Shown: positions 1-8,650, numbered from the stretch's first letter. The stretch is DNA of 57,708 bases from Tissierella sp. (GCA_012735585.1 JAAYGX010000104.1:1-57708), one strand, 5' to 3'. The notes: generated by a model not told the origin, from the sequence alone. Numbers and translations: made by a program.

Positions 1-7
1 ATTGCAT
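1..7 (-). CDS. Start of a gene cut by the window edge, probably the partner sensor histidine kinase
   Basis: An ATG on the minus strand begins at base 7, a few bases after the response regulator stop codon. It is preceded by a GGAAGG ribosome binding site at about 14-20. Only the first codons lie inside the window. Tight coupling behind an OmpR-type regulator makes a sensor kinase the likely product, but this is inferred from position only; no domain can be seen. Confidence 0.4.
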
Positions 8-11
8 GATT

Positions 12-719
12 TTACCTTCCTTCCACAATAAATTTATATCCTAATCCCTTAATTGTAATTAGAGATTCAGGATAAGAAGGATTTTTTTCGATTTTCTCAC
101 GAATCCTCCTAATATGTGTCATTAGGGAGTTTTCATATCCATAATATGCATCGCCCCAGACAGATTGGCATAAGCCATCTATGGTGACAATACGGTTTGC
201 ATTTTGATATAAGGTCTGTAAAATAGAAAATTCTTTTGCAGTGAGAGCAAAGCTTTCATCGTCTCTTATGATTTCTCCTCTATCAAATCGTATGGCTGCA
301 TATTTTAAGTTTATTATCTCTGCTTCTTCTCTGTAAGCTCTTCGAAGAACAGCCTGTAATCGAAGTATTAAGTCTTTTGGGAGAAAAGGTTTTGTAAGAT
401 AATCATCTGCACCTAATGAAAATCCGTGATACTGGTCATCCATAGCATCTTTTGCTGACAAAAAGAGTACAGGAATATCTGATGATTTTCTAATGTTACT
501 TAATAACTGAAAACCGTCTCCATCAGGTAACATAATATCTAAAATAATCCCATCAGGTTCAAATTCATAAAATGCATTTAAGGCTTCATCCATTGTTTTT
601 GCCTTTTTAATATTGGAATATCCATCCTCATATAAAATAGTTTGAAGTAAATCTAATAATCCTTCTTCATCATCTACTAGAAGGATTTTTTTATTCTTTA
701 GATAATCCAAATTATTCAA
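12..719 (-). CDS. OmpR/PhoB-family DNA-binding response regulator
   Basis: Two-component response regulator of 235 residues. The N-terminal receiver domain shows the acidic pair near residues 16-17, the phosphoacceptor Asp61 in LDIMLPDGDGF and the conserved Lys110 in DDYLTKPF. The C-terminal winged helix ends with the typical IRRIREKIE and GLGYKF motifs. The longest frame starts at a GTG (728) that lies inside the ribosome binding site GAGGTGAT; the TTG at 719 is correctly spaced behind it and is chosen. The gene is divergent from the immunity-type ABC transporter at 888-3338, and the 11-bp repeats between them suit this regulator family, whose monomers bind direct repeats one helical turn apart. 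It probably controls that transporter; the input signal is unknown. Confidence 0.9.
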   Translation of the reverse strand: MNNLDYLKNKKILLVDDEEGLLDLLQTILYEDGYSNIKKAKTMDEALNAFYEFEPDGIILDIMLPDGDGFQLLSNIRKSSDIPVLFLSAKDAMDDQYHGFSLGADDYLTKPFLPKDLILRLQAVLRRAYREEAEIINLKYAAIRFDRGEIIRDDESFALTAKEFSILQTLYQNANRIVTIDGLCQSVWGDAYYGYENSLMTHIRRIREKIEKNPSYPESLITIKGLGYKFIVEGR

Positions 720-794
720 TAATATCACCTCTAAGTAAAATTATATCATATATCATTTCATAAAAAGAAACTATTCATGGATTTAAGGTAAATG

Positions 795-838
795 TAAGGA
801 GGATATAAGGAGGATATAAGGAGGATATAAGGAGGATG
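795..838. repeat. Four tandem 11-bp repeats, candidate operator of the ABC transporter
   Basis: The unit TAAGGAGGATA occurs four times head to tail at 795, 806, 817 and 828 (the last copy ends in G). Degenerate copies in the same register lie before (784, TAAGGTAAATG) and after (839, TAAAG...). The block is about 20 bp upstream of a TATATA (860-865) that could be a -10 element of the transporter. The 11-bp period matches the way OmpR/PhoB regulators bind direct repeats, so this is read as the operator of the regulator encoded at 12-719. The GGAGG cores look like ribosome binding sites, but no start codon follows them. Confidence 0.6.
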
Positions 839-887
839 TAAAGATCTATTGATATGCTGTATATATAAGGAAAAGGAGTGATAATAA

Positions 888-1793
888 ATGAGCATAATGA
901 TACAAGTTAAAAGACTTAAAAAGGAGTATGGTAAAGAAACAGTTGTAGATATTAATTCTTTACAAGTAAAAGAAGGAGAAATATATGGATTTCTTGGTCC
1001 AAATGGTGCAGGAAAATCTACCACAATGAAAATGTTATTATCTCTCGTGACGCCTACTGAGGGAGAAATTCAAGTCATGGGTAGAGAAATGAATGATAAG
1101 ACTAGGGTACAAATCTTGCAGCAAACAGGCTCATTAATTGAAGGACCTTCATATTATTCTCATTTGACAGGAATGGAAAATATGAAAATCATACAGGCAT
1201 TAAAGGATGCACCTAGAAAGAATATAGATAAGGTTATTCGAATAGTTGGACTTGAGAATCATATGAATAAAAAAGTAAAAAACTATTCCCTAGGTATGAA
1301 ACAAAGATTAGGAGTAGCTATGGCCATAATAAATTTTCCCAAATTACTTATATTAGATGAGCCTACCAACGGGCTTGATCCTGCGGGAATGGAAGAAATG
1401 AGAGAATTGATTAAAAGTTTTCCTAAAGAATATGGAATTACTGTTATGGTATCCAGTCATATCTTAGATGAAATGGAGAAGATAGTAACCAATATTGGTA
1501 TTATCAATAAAGGACATATGATTTTTGAAGGAAATTTAGCTCAATTTAAGAGAAGTAGTAGTCCAAGTATCTATTTTAAGACTTCTAATCCACAAAAAAC
1601 ATTCATTCTTCTACAAGGAAAAAATCCTAAGCTTGAAGAAAGTGGAATATTATTGGAAGACTTATCCGATGGGAAAGTTTCACATTATGCAAAGAAGATT
1701 ATTGATGAAGGAATTGAGATATTTCGTATAGAGGAGAGAACGAAGTCTCTAGAAGAATTATTTATTCAATCAACAGGTAAGGGGACTTTATAA
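888..1793 (+). CDS. ABC transporter ATP-binding protein, lantibiotic immunity (LanF/BcrA) type
   Basis: ATPase subunit of 301 residues for an export or removal pump at the membrane. Walker A is GPNGAGKS (about 37-44), the signature is the subfamily form SLGMKQR (about 134-140) and Walker B is LLILDEPT (about 153-160). The region normally holding the Q-loop reads GSLIEGPSYY, with Glu in place of Gln; such an E-loop is known from LanF proteins of lantibiotic producers. It starts at an ATG behind AAAGGAG and is followed by two permease genes, the LanE and LanG arrangement. No bacteriocin biosynthesis gene is visible, so it may be a stand-alone defence or signal-responsive pump. The substrate cannot be read from sequence. 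Confidence 0.88.
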   Translation: MSIMIQVKRLKKEYGKETVVDINSLQVKEGEIYGFLGPNGAGKSTTMKMLLSLVTPTEGEIQVMGREMNDKTRVQILQQTGSLIEGPSYYSHLTGMENMKIIQALKDAPRKNIDKVIRIVGLENHMNKKVKNYSLGMKQRLGVAMAIINFPKLLILDEPTNGLDPAGMEEMRELIKSFPKEYGITVMVSSHILDEMEKIVTNIGIINKGHMIFEGNLAQFKRSSSPSIYFKTSNPQKTFILLQGKNPKLEESGILLEDLSDGKVSHYAKKIIDEGIEIFRIEERTKSLEELFIQSTGKGTL

Positions 1794-1810
1794 AGAAAGG
1801 AGTTAATGTT

Positions 1811-2587
1811 ATGGAAAATAGAATAAAGGAGTTCCAAATAGAAAATAAAAAATATCGTCATTTATATATTCCTATTATCTTCTTTTTATTTTTATGTATG
1901 GATATAGGTACTGTTCTTATGACAGCTTTAGATTCAAGATTTCAGTCTACGATGAATTACATGGAAAGCTACCCATGGCTACAACTATTAAATAGTTATT
2001 TGATAGCAAAATTAATTTTTACACCAACGTTGCTTTCTGTAATCATAAGCAGGATGGTAGAAATAGAAAACACTGGTCATATGTGGAAGGTGCTAAAAAC
2101 TTCTGGGTGGACTGTTGAGGAAATTTTTAATATCAAATTTTTATCTATCTTTAAAAGATATACTATATTCCAAATGTTAGAATGGATATTATTTATTCAA
2201 ATAGGAAAAACAGTAGGGGTTACCATACCAATTCCCACGGAAAGATTTATCATTACGCTATTATCTATTATGGCCATAAGCTTTGCTATTATGACTTTTC
2301 ATTATTTTTTAGCTATGGTTTGTGAAAATCAACTTATTAGCTTAGTCTTTGGAGTATGTGGCTCTTTAACTGGAATCATAGGAACACTTTTACCTCTAAG
2401 TATTAGTAAGTTTATTCCTTATTCTTATTACGCTCATCTCCTAAGCACAGAATATGTTAGAATTGGAGAATCACAGTGGATTCAAAAGGAAGTTCCTCTA
2501 CGATTATATCCTCTCTTAGTTTCATTACTATTAGGTGGTCTAGTATTTTTGTGGAGTCGTAGAAAAATCAAAAGACTAGATATTTAG
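1811..2587 (+). CDS. Lantibiotic immunity ABC transporter permease, LanE/MutE type
   Basis: Integral membrane protein of 258 residues with about six hydrophobic segments (first at about 20-40, last at about 230-250). It is the size and topology of the LanE/MutE permeases that pair with LanF ATPases. It follows the ATPase gene by 17 bases and has an AAAGGAG ribosome binding site. An internal PWLQLLNSYLIAKLIFTP stretch and a charged cytoplasmic start are seen. Family assignment rests on gene order and general membrane-protein resemblance; the sequence has little conserved signature of its own. Confidence 0.75.
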   Translation: MENRIKEFQIENKKYRHLYIPIIFFLFLCMDIGTVLMTALDSRFQSTMNYMESYPWLQLLNSYLIAKLIFTPTLLSVIISRMVEIENTGHMWKVLKTSGWTVEEIFNIKFLSIFKRYTIFQMLEWILFIQIGKTVGVTIPIPTERFIITLLSIMAISFAIMTFHYFLAMVCENQLISLVFGVCGSLTGIIGTLLPLSISKFIPYSYYAHLLSTEYVRIGESQWIQKEVPLRLYPLLVSLLLGGLVFLWSRRKIKRLDI

Positions 2588-2597
2588 GAGGGATAGT

Positions 2598-3338
2598 ATG
2601 CTGGAGTTAATAAAAACAGAATTTTTTAAAATGAGAAGATCAGGTATATGGATTCCAATAGTTTTTATACCGATGGTTTCCGTGTTGTTTGGTAGTGGAA
2701 ACTACTATTTAAATAGAGAAATATTACAAAGTCAATGGTATTCTTTATGGACACAGGTTAGTCTATTCTATGGGTTGTTTTTTTATGCTATAACTATTGC
2801 AATAGCAGCTTCCTATAGTTGGAGAATGGAACACAAGGATAACAATTGGAATAGGATTTTAGCCTTACCATACGATTATTCACAGATTATTATTTCAAAA
2901 CTTATCTCCATATCTATTGTTTCTCTATGTATTCAATTTACACTTTTAATATTTTATTACTTAGTAGGAGAATTTGTATTTCAATTTCAATTAGATTTTC
3001 CCAGGGAAGTTATTATCTGGGGAGTAGTTAGTTGGATTGTATCTATTTCAATTTGTGCATTACAGTCTTTTATTTCTATGAAGATAAAATCCTTTTCTGT
3101 TCCTGTAGGTATTTCTTTTTGTCTATGTTTTATTGGGCTTGGATTTTATGCTTTTAAGGGACTAGGAGAGAATTTAACATATTTCTCACCGAATTCATTG
3201 TTAATAACTAGTATGCCCTCCAATAAAGCAGAGACATTTGAAGTATTAGAATATTTTAAAATGATAATATCGGGACTAGGGTTTACCATATTTTTTACTT
3301 GTTTATCAATAATGAGTATAAAAAAACAAAAAGTTTAA
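2598..3338 (+). CDS. Lantibiotic immunity ABC transporter permease, LanG/MutG type
   Basis: Second permease of the transporter, 246 residues, about six membrane spans. It starts ten bases after the LanE-like stop with a GGAGGGAT ribosome binding site. The N-terminus (ELIKTEFFKMRRSGIWIPI) is the short amphipathic start common in ABC-2 type permeases of this group, including LanG. With the ATPase and LanE-like subunit it should make an F2-E-G complex that removes a membrane-active peptide from the cell surface. A terminator-like hairpin follows directly, so the operon has three genes. Confidence 0.75.
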   Translation: MLELIKTEFFKMRRSGIWIPIVFIPMVSVLFGSGNYYLNREILQSQWYSLWTQVSLFYGLFFYAITIAIAASYSWRMEHKDNNWNRILALPYDYSQIIISKLISISIVSLCIQFTLLIFYYLVGEFVFQFQLDFPREVIIWGVVSWIVSISICALQSFISMKIKSFSVPVGISFCLCFIGLGFYAFKGLGENLTYFSPNSLLITSMPSNKAETFEVLEYFKMIISGLGFTIFFTCLSIMSIKKQKV

Positions 3339-3343
3339 GAAGA

Positions 3344-3397
3344 AATAGGCTAAGTCTTTAGGTTAATTTTAATGACCTATAGACTTAGTCTATTTTA
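3344..3397 (+). terminator. Rho-independent terminator of the immunity operon
   Basis: The 14-base arms AATAGGCTAAGTCT (3344-3357) and AGACTTAGTCTATT (3381-3394) pair apart from one G-U-type mismatch, with an inner AGGT/ACCT pair, followed by a short T run. It sits just after the LanG-like stop codon. Confidence 0.75.
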
Positions 3398-3469
3398 TCA
3401 TAAGATAAATAATAATATTACATATCTAATTCAACTCATAAGGGAATTGCACAAATATTCAATTTAGCA

Positions 3470-3694
3470 ATGGCATGCCACAATAAGGCAAACAAGAGTA
3501 TTAGAACTAGTGGATTAATATACGAAAAGATTGGATGTAATTTAGTCTTTTACATTAAAGATATACTACTATTTGCATTGACATCCTTTGTCTGTTATAT
3601 TTATTATAAGAATATAAAACTCAGTAGATTAAATAAAACACTTTTGATGGTAGAGTTTATTATCATTACGGGAATAAAGATGGCTTTGAGATAA
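3470..3694 (+). CDS. Doubtful small ORF, possibly a gene remnant
   Basis: A 74-codon frame lies in the 394-base space between the immunity operon and the YbaK-like gene. The open frame extends upstream of the ATG back to about 3416 without a start codon, and there is no ribosome binding site before the ATG. The product would be basic at the N-terminus with two hydrophobic stretches (about 26-46 and 58-70). I recognise no family. A decayed 3' end of a longer gene is as likely as a real small membrane protein. Confidence 0.15.
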   Translation: MACHNKANKSIRTSGLIYEKIGCNLVFYIKDILLFALTSFVCYIYYKNIKLSRLNKTLLMVEFIIITGIKMALR

Positions 3695-3741
3695 AGTTAA
3701 TGTTTACAGTAAATTAAATATAAAAATATAAGGTGATAAAA

Positions 3742-4215
3742 GTGAAGATTTCAAAAACAAATGCTATGAGAATACTTGATCAATTAAAAATAGAGTATAA
3801 TTCTTATAGTTATAAAAATGATGATGGAAAAATAGATGGAATTTCAGTTGCTAATAAAATAGGTAAAGATCCTAAAAATGTGTATAAAACATTAGTAGCT
3901 GAAGGATATAGTAAAGACATATATGTATTTGTAATACCTGTGGCTGAAGAATTGGATTTAAAGAAGGCTGCAAAAGCAGCAGGAGAAAAAAATGTTCATA
4001 TGATACACGTAAATGATATTCTTAAATTAACAGGTTATATTAGAGGAGGCTGCTCTCCAATTGGAATGAAGAAAACCTATAGAACCTTTATAGATTCTAA
4101 TGCTTCTAATATTGATAATATTATTGTCAGTGCAGGGAAAATAGGCGTACAAGTAGAGTTAGTTGTAGATGATTTAGTAAGAGCAGTTGATGGGATACTA
4201 GAAGATTTAATTTAA
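3742..4215 (+). CDS. ybaK: YbaK/EbsC-family aminoacyl-tRNA deacylase (Cys-tRNA(Pro) type)
   Basis: Editing enzyme of 157 residues that hydrolyses Cys misattached to tRNA-Pro. Diagnostic stretches are KTNAMRILD at the N-terminus, the lysine in NVYKTLVAEG (the conserved catalytic Lys of the family) and the glycine-rich YIRGGCSPIGMKK, followed by ISAGKIGVQ-like residues. Length is typical. The frame can be opened at GTG 3733, but that codon lies in the ribosome binding site AGGTGAT; GTG 3742 is correctly spaced and is used. It stands alone, closed by a hairpin 46 bases downstream. Confidence 0.9.
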   Translation: MKISKTNAMRILDQLKIEYNSYSYKNDDGKIDGISVANKIGKDPKNVYKTLVAEGYSKDIYVFVIPVAEELDLKKAAKAAGEKNVHMIHVNDILKLTGYIRGGCSPIGMKKTYRTFIDSNASNIDNIIVSAGKIGVQVELVVDDLVRAVDGILEDLI

Positions 4216-4261
4216 AATTAGCAAATATATTTTTTAACAAAATATATGCTATAGTTATTAT

Positions 4262-4290
4262 AATGGGAGGACGTTGGTCTCCCATTTTAT
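4262..4290 (+). terminator. Terminator after the YbaK-like gene
   Basis: AATGGGAG (4262-4269) pairs with CTCCCATT (4279-4286), with GAC/GTC extending the stem, followed by TTAT. It closes the deacylase gene before the next ribosome binding site. Confidence 0.75.
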
Positions 4291-4310
4291 ATTTAAAAGG
4301 AGAAAGCTAA

Positions 4311-4967
4311 ATGTCAAAACCTAAAAAAGAGATTACTATCTTAAAACCACAGATACCTAAAAATTTAGGGAGTTTAGATATTGCTAATAATCCTATTAAA
4401 GATGAGGATTTTTTTACCATGGGGATTATTAGTGGATGCTATATTGATGAACAAAGGGCGGAAAAAGTAATATTTGAAAACATAGTATTTGAAAATGTAG
4501 TATTTACAGATTCTTATTTTGAAAATATTGAATTGACCGATGTAAAGTTTATAAATTGTGATTTATCCAATATTGATTTTAGAGGTGCAATTGTACATAG
4601 GGTAGAGTTCGTAGATTGTAAAATTATAGGGGCTAGTTTTATAGATGGAACTTTTAGGAATGTATTATTTAATAATTGCAATTTGAATTATACAAATTTT
4701 AGATTTTCTGATTTAAAACAGGTGGAATTCTCACAGTGCTTATTAAATAGTTCTGATTTTCAGAATTCTAAATTTGTAAAAGTAGAATTTCTTGAAAACA
4801 ATATGAAACAAATACAGTTGTCAGGAGTTAAATTAAAAGATATAGATTTTACTACTTGTGATATAGAAGGTATAGGGGTTAGAGTAGAGGATCTACAAGG
4901 AGCCATAATTACAAGTACCCAAGCAATAGTATTTGCTGGGTTATTGGGGTTGAAGATTAAAGAATAG
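4311..4967 (+). CDS. Pentapeptide-repeat protein
   Basis: Protein of 218 residues built mostly of A(D/N)LxX-like five-residue repeats from about residue 40 to 190, for example VIFEN IVFEN VVFTD SYFEN and CDLSN IDFRG. Such repeats fold as a right-handed square beta-helix. A short non-repeat start and a C-terminal hydrophobic tail (VFAGLLGL) flank the helix. Soluble family members include the gyrase-protecting DNA mimics Qnr and MfpA, but many have no known role, and the sequence alone does not place this one. It has a good AAAAGGAG ribosome binding site and no operon partner. Confidence 0.85.
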   Translation: MSKPKKEITILKPQIPKNLGSLDIANNPIKDEDFFTMGIISGCYIDEQRAEKVIFENIVFENVVFTDSYFENIELTDVKFINCDLSNIDFRGAIVHRVEFVDCKIIGASFIDGTFRNVLFNNCNLNYTNFRFSDLKQVEFSQCLLNSSDFQNSKFVKVEFLENNMKQIQLSGVKLKDIDFTTCDIEGIGVRVEDLQGAIITSTQAIVFAGLLGLKIKE

Positions 4968-5064
4968 AGTCTGGTCATATGTAATCCTTGGAAAAATCTT
5001 CTGTGGATGTTATAATTTATAGATAAGTATGGTAATAATAGAAAAGAAACAAGGAGATGATAAT

Positions 5065-5574
5065 ATGGACATAATAGAAGGAATAATGACTAGAAGAAGT
5101 ATTAGGCATTTTACTGGTGAACTCATAAGTGATGAACAATTGGATACAATGTTAAGGGCAGGCTTTCAGGCTCCCAGTGCTCATAACTGTCAACCATGGG
5201 AGTTCATTGTTCTAAGAGATAAAGAAAAGCTTAAACATATCAAAGAGTTCCATAAATATGCTAAGATGATAGAGGATGCAGGGACGGCTATTGTGGTTTG
5301 TGGAGATAAAAATAGGCAAGAGAGAATAGGTTTTTTAGTATCTGATACATCAGCGGCTATTCAAAATATGCTATTAACAGCCCATGGACTAGGATTAGGT
5401 GCAGTTTGGTGTGGTATATATGACCAACCTAGTTTAGTGGATAATTTTACTGAAATCTTAAATTTACCAGAAAATATACTACCTATAGGTATGGTAGTTG
5501 TGGGCAACAAAATAAAAGATAGAAGTATACAAGATCGATATGATGAAAATAAGATACACTATGATGCTTGGTAA
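5065..5574 (+). CDS. Nitroreductase-family FMN oxidoreductase
   Basis: Flavin enzyme of 169 residues. The N-terminal signature is [11 protein letters not shown], followed by [20 protein letters not shown] (FMN phosphate binding) and a central [12 protein letters not shown], all typical of small NAD(P)H-dependent nitroreductases. The frame is open upstream to 5029, but ATG 5065 lies behind AAGGAGAT and matches the family start. The physiological acceptor is unknown. The next gene starts about 35 bases downstream on the same strand. Confidence 0.88.
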   Translation: MDIIEGIMTRRSIRHFTGELISDEQLDTMLRAGFQAPSAHNCQPWEFIVLRDKEKLKHIKEFHKYAKMIEDAGTAIVVCGDKNRQERIGFLVSDTSAAIQNMLLTAHGLGLGAVWCGIYDQPSLVDNFTEILNLPENILPIGMVVVGNKIKDRSIQDRYDENKIHYDAW

Positions 5575-5609
5575 TATATTTATCTAAAAAAATAGATTGG
5601 TGGATGACA

Positions 5610-6344
5610 ATGAGGAATAAGATTTTACATTTATTATTGATGCTAAGTATAACAGCTTTATTGTTTGGATGTGGTAACTTAGCAGATGGCAATTTAGATA
5701 ATAATGCACCAAATGAGAATTCACAAGGAGGAATAGAGATGAAATTTGATCAATTAGATTTACCTAAACAAGGTGAGGAGATTGCAGTAATTAAAACAAA
5801 CCATGGGGATATTAAAATAAGATTATTTCCAGAAATAGCTCCAAAAGCAGTAGAAAATCTTAAAACCCATGCAAAAGATGGATATTATGATGGTGTAACA
5901 TTCCATAGAGTTTTAAATGAATTTATGATTCAAGGTGGAGATCCAGAAGGTACTGGCAGAGGTGGAAAGAGTATTTGGGGTAGTGCCTTTGAAGATGAAT
6001 TTAATCTTAACTATCATAATATCAGAGGTGCCTTATCTATGGCTAATGCGGGGGCAAACACAAACGGCAGCCAGTTCTTCATAGTTCAAAAAACTCAAGT
6101 GGAAGCTGATTTTATTGAACAAATGGAAAGTATTGGTGAAGAAGGAGGTTTCCCTGAAGATGTTGTAAAGGCATATAAAGAGCTAGGTGGTACTCCTTGG
6201 TTAGACTACAAACATACTGTATTTGGTCAAGTATTTGAAGGTATGGATGTAGTAGATGAAATCGCAGGTGTAGAGGTTGACTCACAAGGTAAACCTGCTG
6301 AGCCGGTAGTTATAGAAACCATTGAAATAATAGAATATCAATAG
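5610..6344 (+). CDS. Cyclophilin-type peptidyl-prolyl cis-trans isomerase, lipoprotein
   Basis: Extracytoplasmic folding catalyst of 244 residues. A basic start and hydrophobic stretch end in the lipobox LLFGC, so the mature protein is lipid-anchored at the outer face of the membrane. The cyclophilin domain carries the core motifs [37 protein letters not shown] and [17 protein letters not shown]. The longest frame overlaps the nitroreductase gene (from 5568); ATG 5610 (or 5604) gives a proper signal peptide with a GGTGG just before it. A strong terminator follows. Confidence 0.92.
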   Translation: MRNKILHLLLMLSITALLFGCGNLADGNLDNNAPNENSQGGIEMKFDQLDLPKQGEEIAVIKTNHGDIKIRLFPEIAPKAVENLKTHAKDGYYDGVTFHRVLNEFMIQGGDPEGTGRGGKSIWGSAFEDEFNLNYHNIRGALSMANAGANTNGSQFFIVQKTQVEADFIEQMESIGEEGGFPEDVVKAYKELGGTPWLDYKHTVFGQVFEGMDVVDEIAGVEVDSQGKPAEPVVIETIEIIEYQ

Positions 6345-6350
6345 TATAAG

Positions 6351-6393
6351 TCAAGAGTCGGTCTAAAATTAGATTGACTCTTGATTTGTTTTT
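6351..6393 (+). terminator. Terminator after the cyclophilin gene
   Basis: TCAAGAGTC pairs with GACTCTTGA (6351-6384), with GTCTAA/TTAGAT inside, followed by a T-rich tract to 6393. A close relative of this hairpin follows the next gene (7831). Confidence 0.85.
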
Positions 6394-6517
6394 GAGGCTA
6401 AATTTCAGACTCAATTTAATTACTCTAATAGTTATTTCGCGTAATTTAGAATTGTTCGAAAATACATTCAATCTATATTAATTTTGTGATATAGTTTATT
6501 GTGAGAGGGGGATGATC

Positions 6518-7819
6518 ATGATCTCTATGAATAAAAGACAAAAAACTAGGTTTATTATTAAAATTATTTTAATAATTCTTCTAATTATATTTGCAGTAGA
6601 AAGAATATATAATATGAAAGATGAGTTTCGTGTAAGTGCATTAGATGCATCGGACTATGGAATAACTGAAACTCATTTACCAATATGGGATAAACTTTAT
6701 GATTTTGAGTATCTATATGATGTTTTGGAAGAAAACTATCCATTTTTTAAAGTAAATGAAAGACTACATAATATTGATTGGTTGGGAAATAAGAGGAAAT
6801 ATAAAAGAATCATTAGAAATACTAAAAATGATGCAGAATTTTTAGTTGCTATAGACCACATTTTAAAAGACCTAAATAATGGACATGTCAATGTATTTGA
6901 TGGTCAAAGATACAGGCGGTATTTTAAAAATGCTTACCTATATAATTCCAAATTTGGTGACCCATGGGGATCCCTACGAAAAATCGAAATTTTATCAAAT
7001 CATCATATAATGGGTAGATATAACTTTTTTGGAGATATGGATGAAATAGAACATATTAAGTTATATGATGATTCCGCATTAGAAACTAAGGTATTAATAG
7101 ATAATGAACTAGCCTATATGGAAATTAAAGAAATGGCAGAGTTTGACACTGCGATAAATGACCAGATAAAAATAAAGGATTTTTTAAGAGAAATTAGTGA
7201 TTATGATAAACTGATTATTGATATCAGAGGCAATAGAGGAGGGTATGATTCCTACTGGAATTATATAGTTTCTTTATTGATAAAGGAACCTATAAGTTAT
7301 AATTACTATTCATTTTTCAAAGGGGACTACAGACATAGTTATAATCCATATAGAATAAGTTACCTTTCGAAAATAAATAAATTAGAGGAAGGAATACTAG
7401 ATCAATTCCCAGAGGAAGTAAAGACTGATTTTAACTTTTACAGAAATTATACGGTTCGCATAAACCCATGGCTAACTGCGACGAATTCATCAGATTATAT
7501 AAATTTCAAAGGAAAAGTATATTTGTTAGTAGATAATCTAGTATTTTCTGCATCAGAAAATTTTGCATCCTTTGCAAAGGATTCAGGTTTTGCTACATTA
7601 GTTGGAGAAACAACGGGTGGAGACAGAGTATTTGAAGTGATTCCTTTTATCTCCTTACCAAAGAGTAGATTTGTAATTAGGTATAGTAGAGAATTAGGCA
7701 TTAATGCTGATGGAACTATCAATATGGAAACAGGAACAATTCCACACATCCAAGTGGATCCAACTCCACATGAGGACTTTACTAAAGATCAATGCATTCA
7801 AGCAGTTATTAATGATTAA
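6518..7819 (+). CDS. S41-family serine peptidase with N-terminal membrane anchor
   Basis: Predicted extracytoplasmic peptidase of 433 residues, anchored by a single N-terminal membrane span (about residues 12-28). The S41 core is visible: DLNNGHVNVFDG, LIIDIRGNRGGYDSYW and the nucleophile region LVFSASENFASF, then ATLVGETTGGDRVFEVIPF. C-terminal processing peptidases have a catalytic Lys after the GE(P/T)xxG segment; here the aligned position is Asp. This points to the Lys-less S41 branch (tricorn/IRBP-like, also nisin-resistance protein), which uses Ser with His; the His of NGHV is a candidate. ATG 6512 is possible, but 6518 is better spaced behind GAGAGGGGG. Substrate unknown. Confidence 0.82.
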   Translation: MISMNKRQKTRFIIKIILIILLIIFAVERIYNMKDEFRVSALDASDYGITETHLPIWDKLYDFEYLYDVLEENYPFFKVNERLHNIDWLGNKRKYKRIIRNTKNDAEFLVAIDHILKDLNNGHVNVFDGQRYRRYFKNAYLYNSKFGDPWGSLRKIEILSNHHIMGRYNFFGDMDEIEHIKLYDDSALETKVLIDNELAYMEIKEMAEFDTAINDQIKIKDFLREISDYDKLIIDIRGNRGGYDSYWNYIVSLLIKEPISYNYYSFFKGDYRHSYNPYRISYLSKINKLEEGILDQFPEEVKTDFNFYRNYTVRINPWLTATNSSDYINFKGKVYLLVDNLVFSASENFASFAKDSGFATLVGETTGGDRVFEVIPFISLPKSRFVIRYSRELGINADGTINMETGTIPHIQVDPTPHEDFTKDQCIQAVIND

Positions 7820-7830
7820 TTAAATAAATA

Positions 7831-7866
7831 AAGAGTCAGTCTAAATTTAGATTGACTCTTATCTTT
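7831..7866 (+). terminator. Terminator after the S41 peptidase gene
   Basis: AAGAGTCA/AGTCTAAA pairs with TTTAGA/TGACTCTT over 7831-7860, followed by ATCTTTT. Its arms nearly match the hairpin at 6351-6384. Confidence 0.8.
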
Positions 7867-7969
7867 TAGGGTATCATACTATATTAATGGTTAATATAGT
7901 GTAATATAATCATAAAGATATAGTTCTTTGGCATATTATATTATAAAATTGATTTAAGGGGAAACTGGA

Positions 7970-8650
7970 ATGGTAAATAATTTCGAAATTATTATAAGGT
8001 TGATTTTAGCATCAATATTAGGTGGGTTGATAGGTTTAGATAGGGAATCTACCAATAGACCAGCAGGATTTAGGACTCATATATTAGTATCTATAGGTTC
8101 AGCATTGATGATGATGGTTTCCATAGATAATAGTAAGTACGGGGCAGATGCTTCCAGAATAGCTGCCCAGGTTATTAGTGGAATAGGGTTTTTGGGAGCT
8201 GGAACTATAATGAGGACTGGTACCAATATTGAGGGATTAACCACAGCAGCCAGTCTTTGGGTATGTGCGGGGATTGGTTTAGCAACAGGCAATGGGTATT
8301 ATGTAGGTGCAGTAGTAACTACAGGGATTGTTTTATTCTTCTTAAGAAACTCCAAAACCTTTGAGAAAACTCTTCTGAAAAGTTCTTTCAAGAATATTGA
8401 AATAATTGGATTAACTCGGTCAGGTCTTATTGGGGATATAGGTACATTGTTTGGGAAATATCACATAATTATAAAAGATATTTCAATAATTAGTTTGGAA
8501 GAGGGAGATGTTTCTAAGGAAGAATTACATTTTACATTGAAATTACCCCATAATATGGACTTAAATCGAATAATACAGGAATTGACCTTGATTGATGGTA
8601 TAACAAGGATCAAAATTGAAGACAAATCAATTAATGTGGAAAAAAACTAA
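7970..8650 (+). CDS. MgtC/SapB-family membrane protein
   Basis: Inner-membrane protein of 226 residues. The N-terminal MgtC domain has about four spans and the hallmark stretches GGLIGLDRE, RPAGFRTHILVSIGSAL, GIGFLGAGTI and GLTTAASLWV. A soluble ACT-like C-terminal region starts at about residue 140. Family members affect Mg2+ homeostasis, and in Salmonella MgtC lowers ATP synthase activity; the role in Clostridia is not established. No Mg2+ sensor leader is recognised upstream; the ribosome binding site is AAGGGG. Confidence 0.9.
   Translation: MVNNFEIIIRLILASILGGLIGLDRESTNRPAGFRTHILVSIGSALMMMVSIDNSKYGADASRIAAQVISGIGFLGAGTIMRTGTNIEGLTTAASLWVCAGIGLATGNGYYVGAVVTTGIVLFFLRNSKTFEKTLLKSSFKNIEIIGLTRSGLIGDIGTLFGKYHIIIKDISIISLEEGDVSKEELHFTLKLPHNMDLNRIIQELTLIDGITRIKIEDKSINVEKN

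Noticed and set aside
758-1024. Minus-strand ORF opposite the repeat block and LanF start
   Set aside because: Its repetitive SSLYPPYI composition is a by-product of the 11-bp DNA repeats, it overlaps the real ATPase start, and it has no ribosome binding site.
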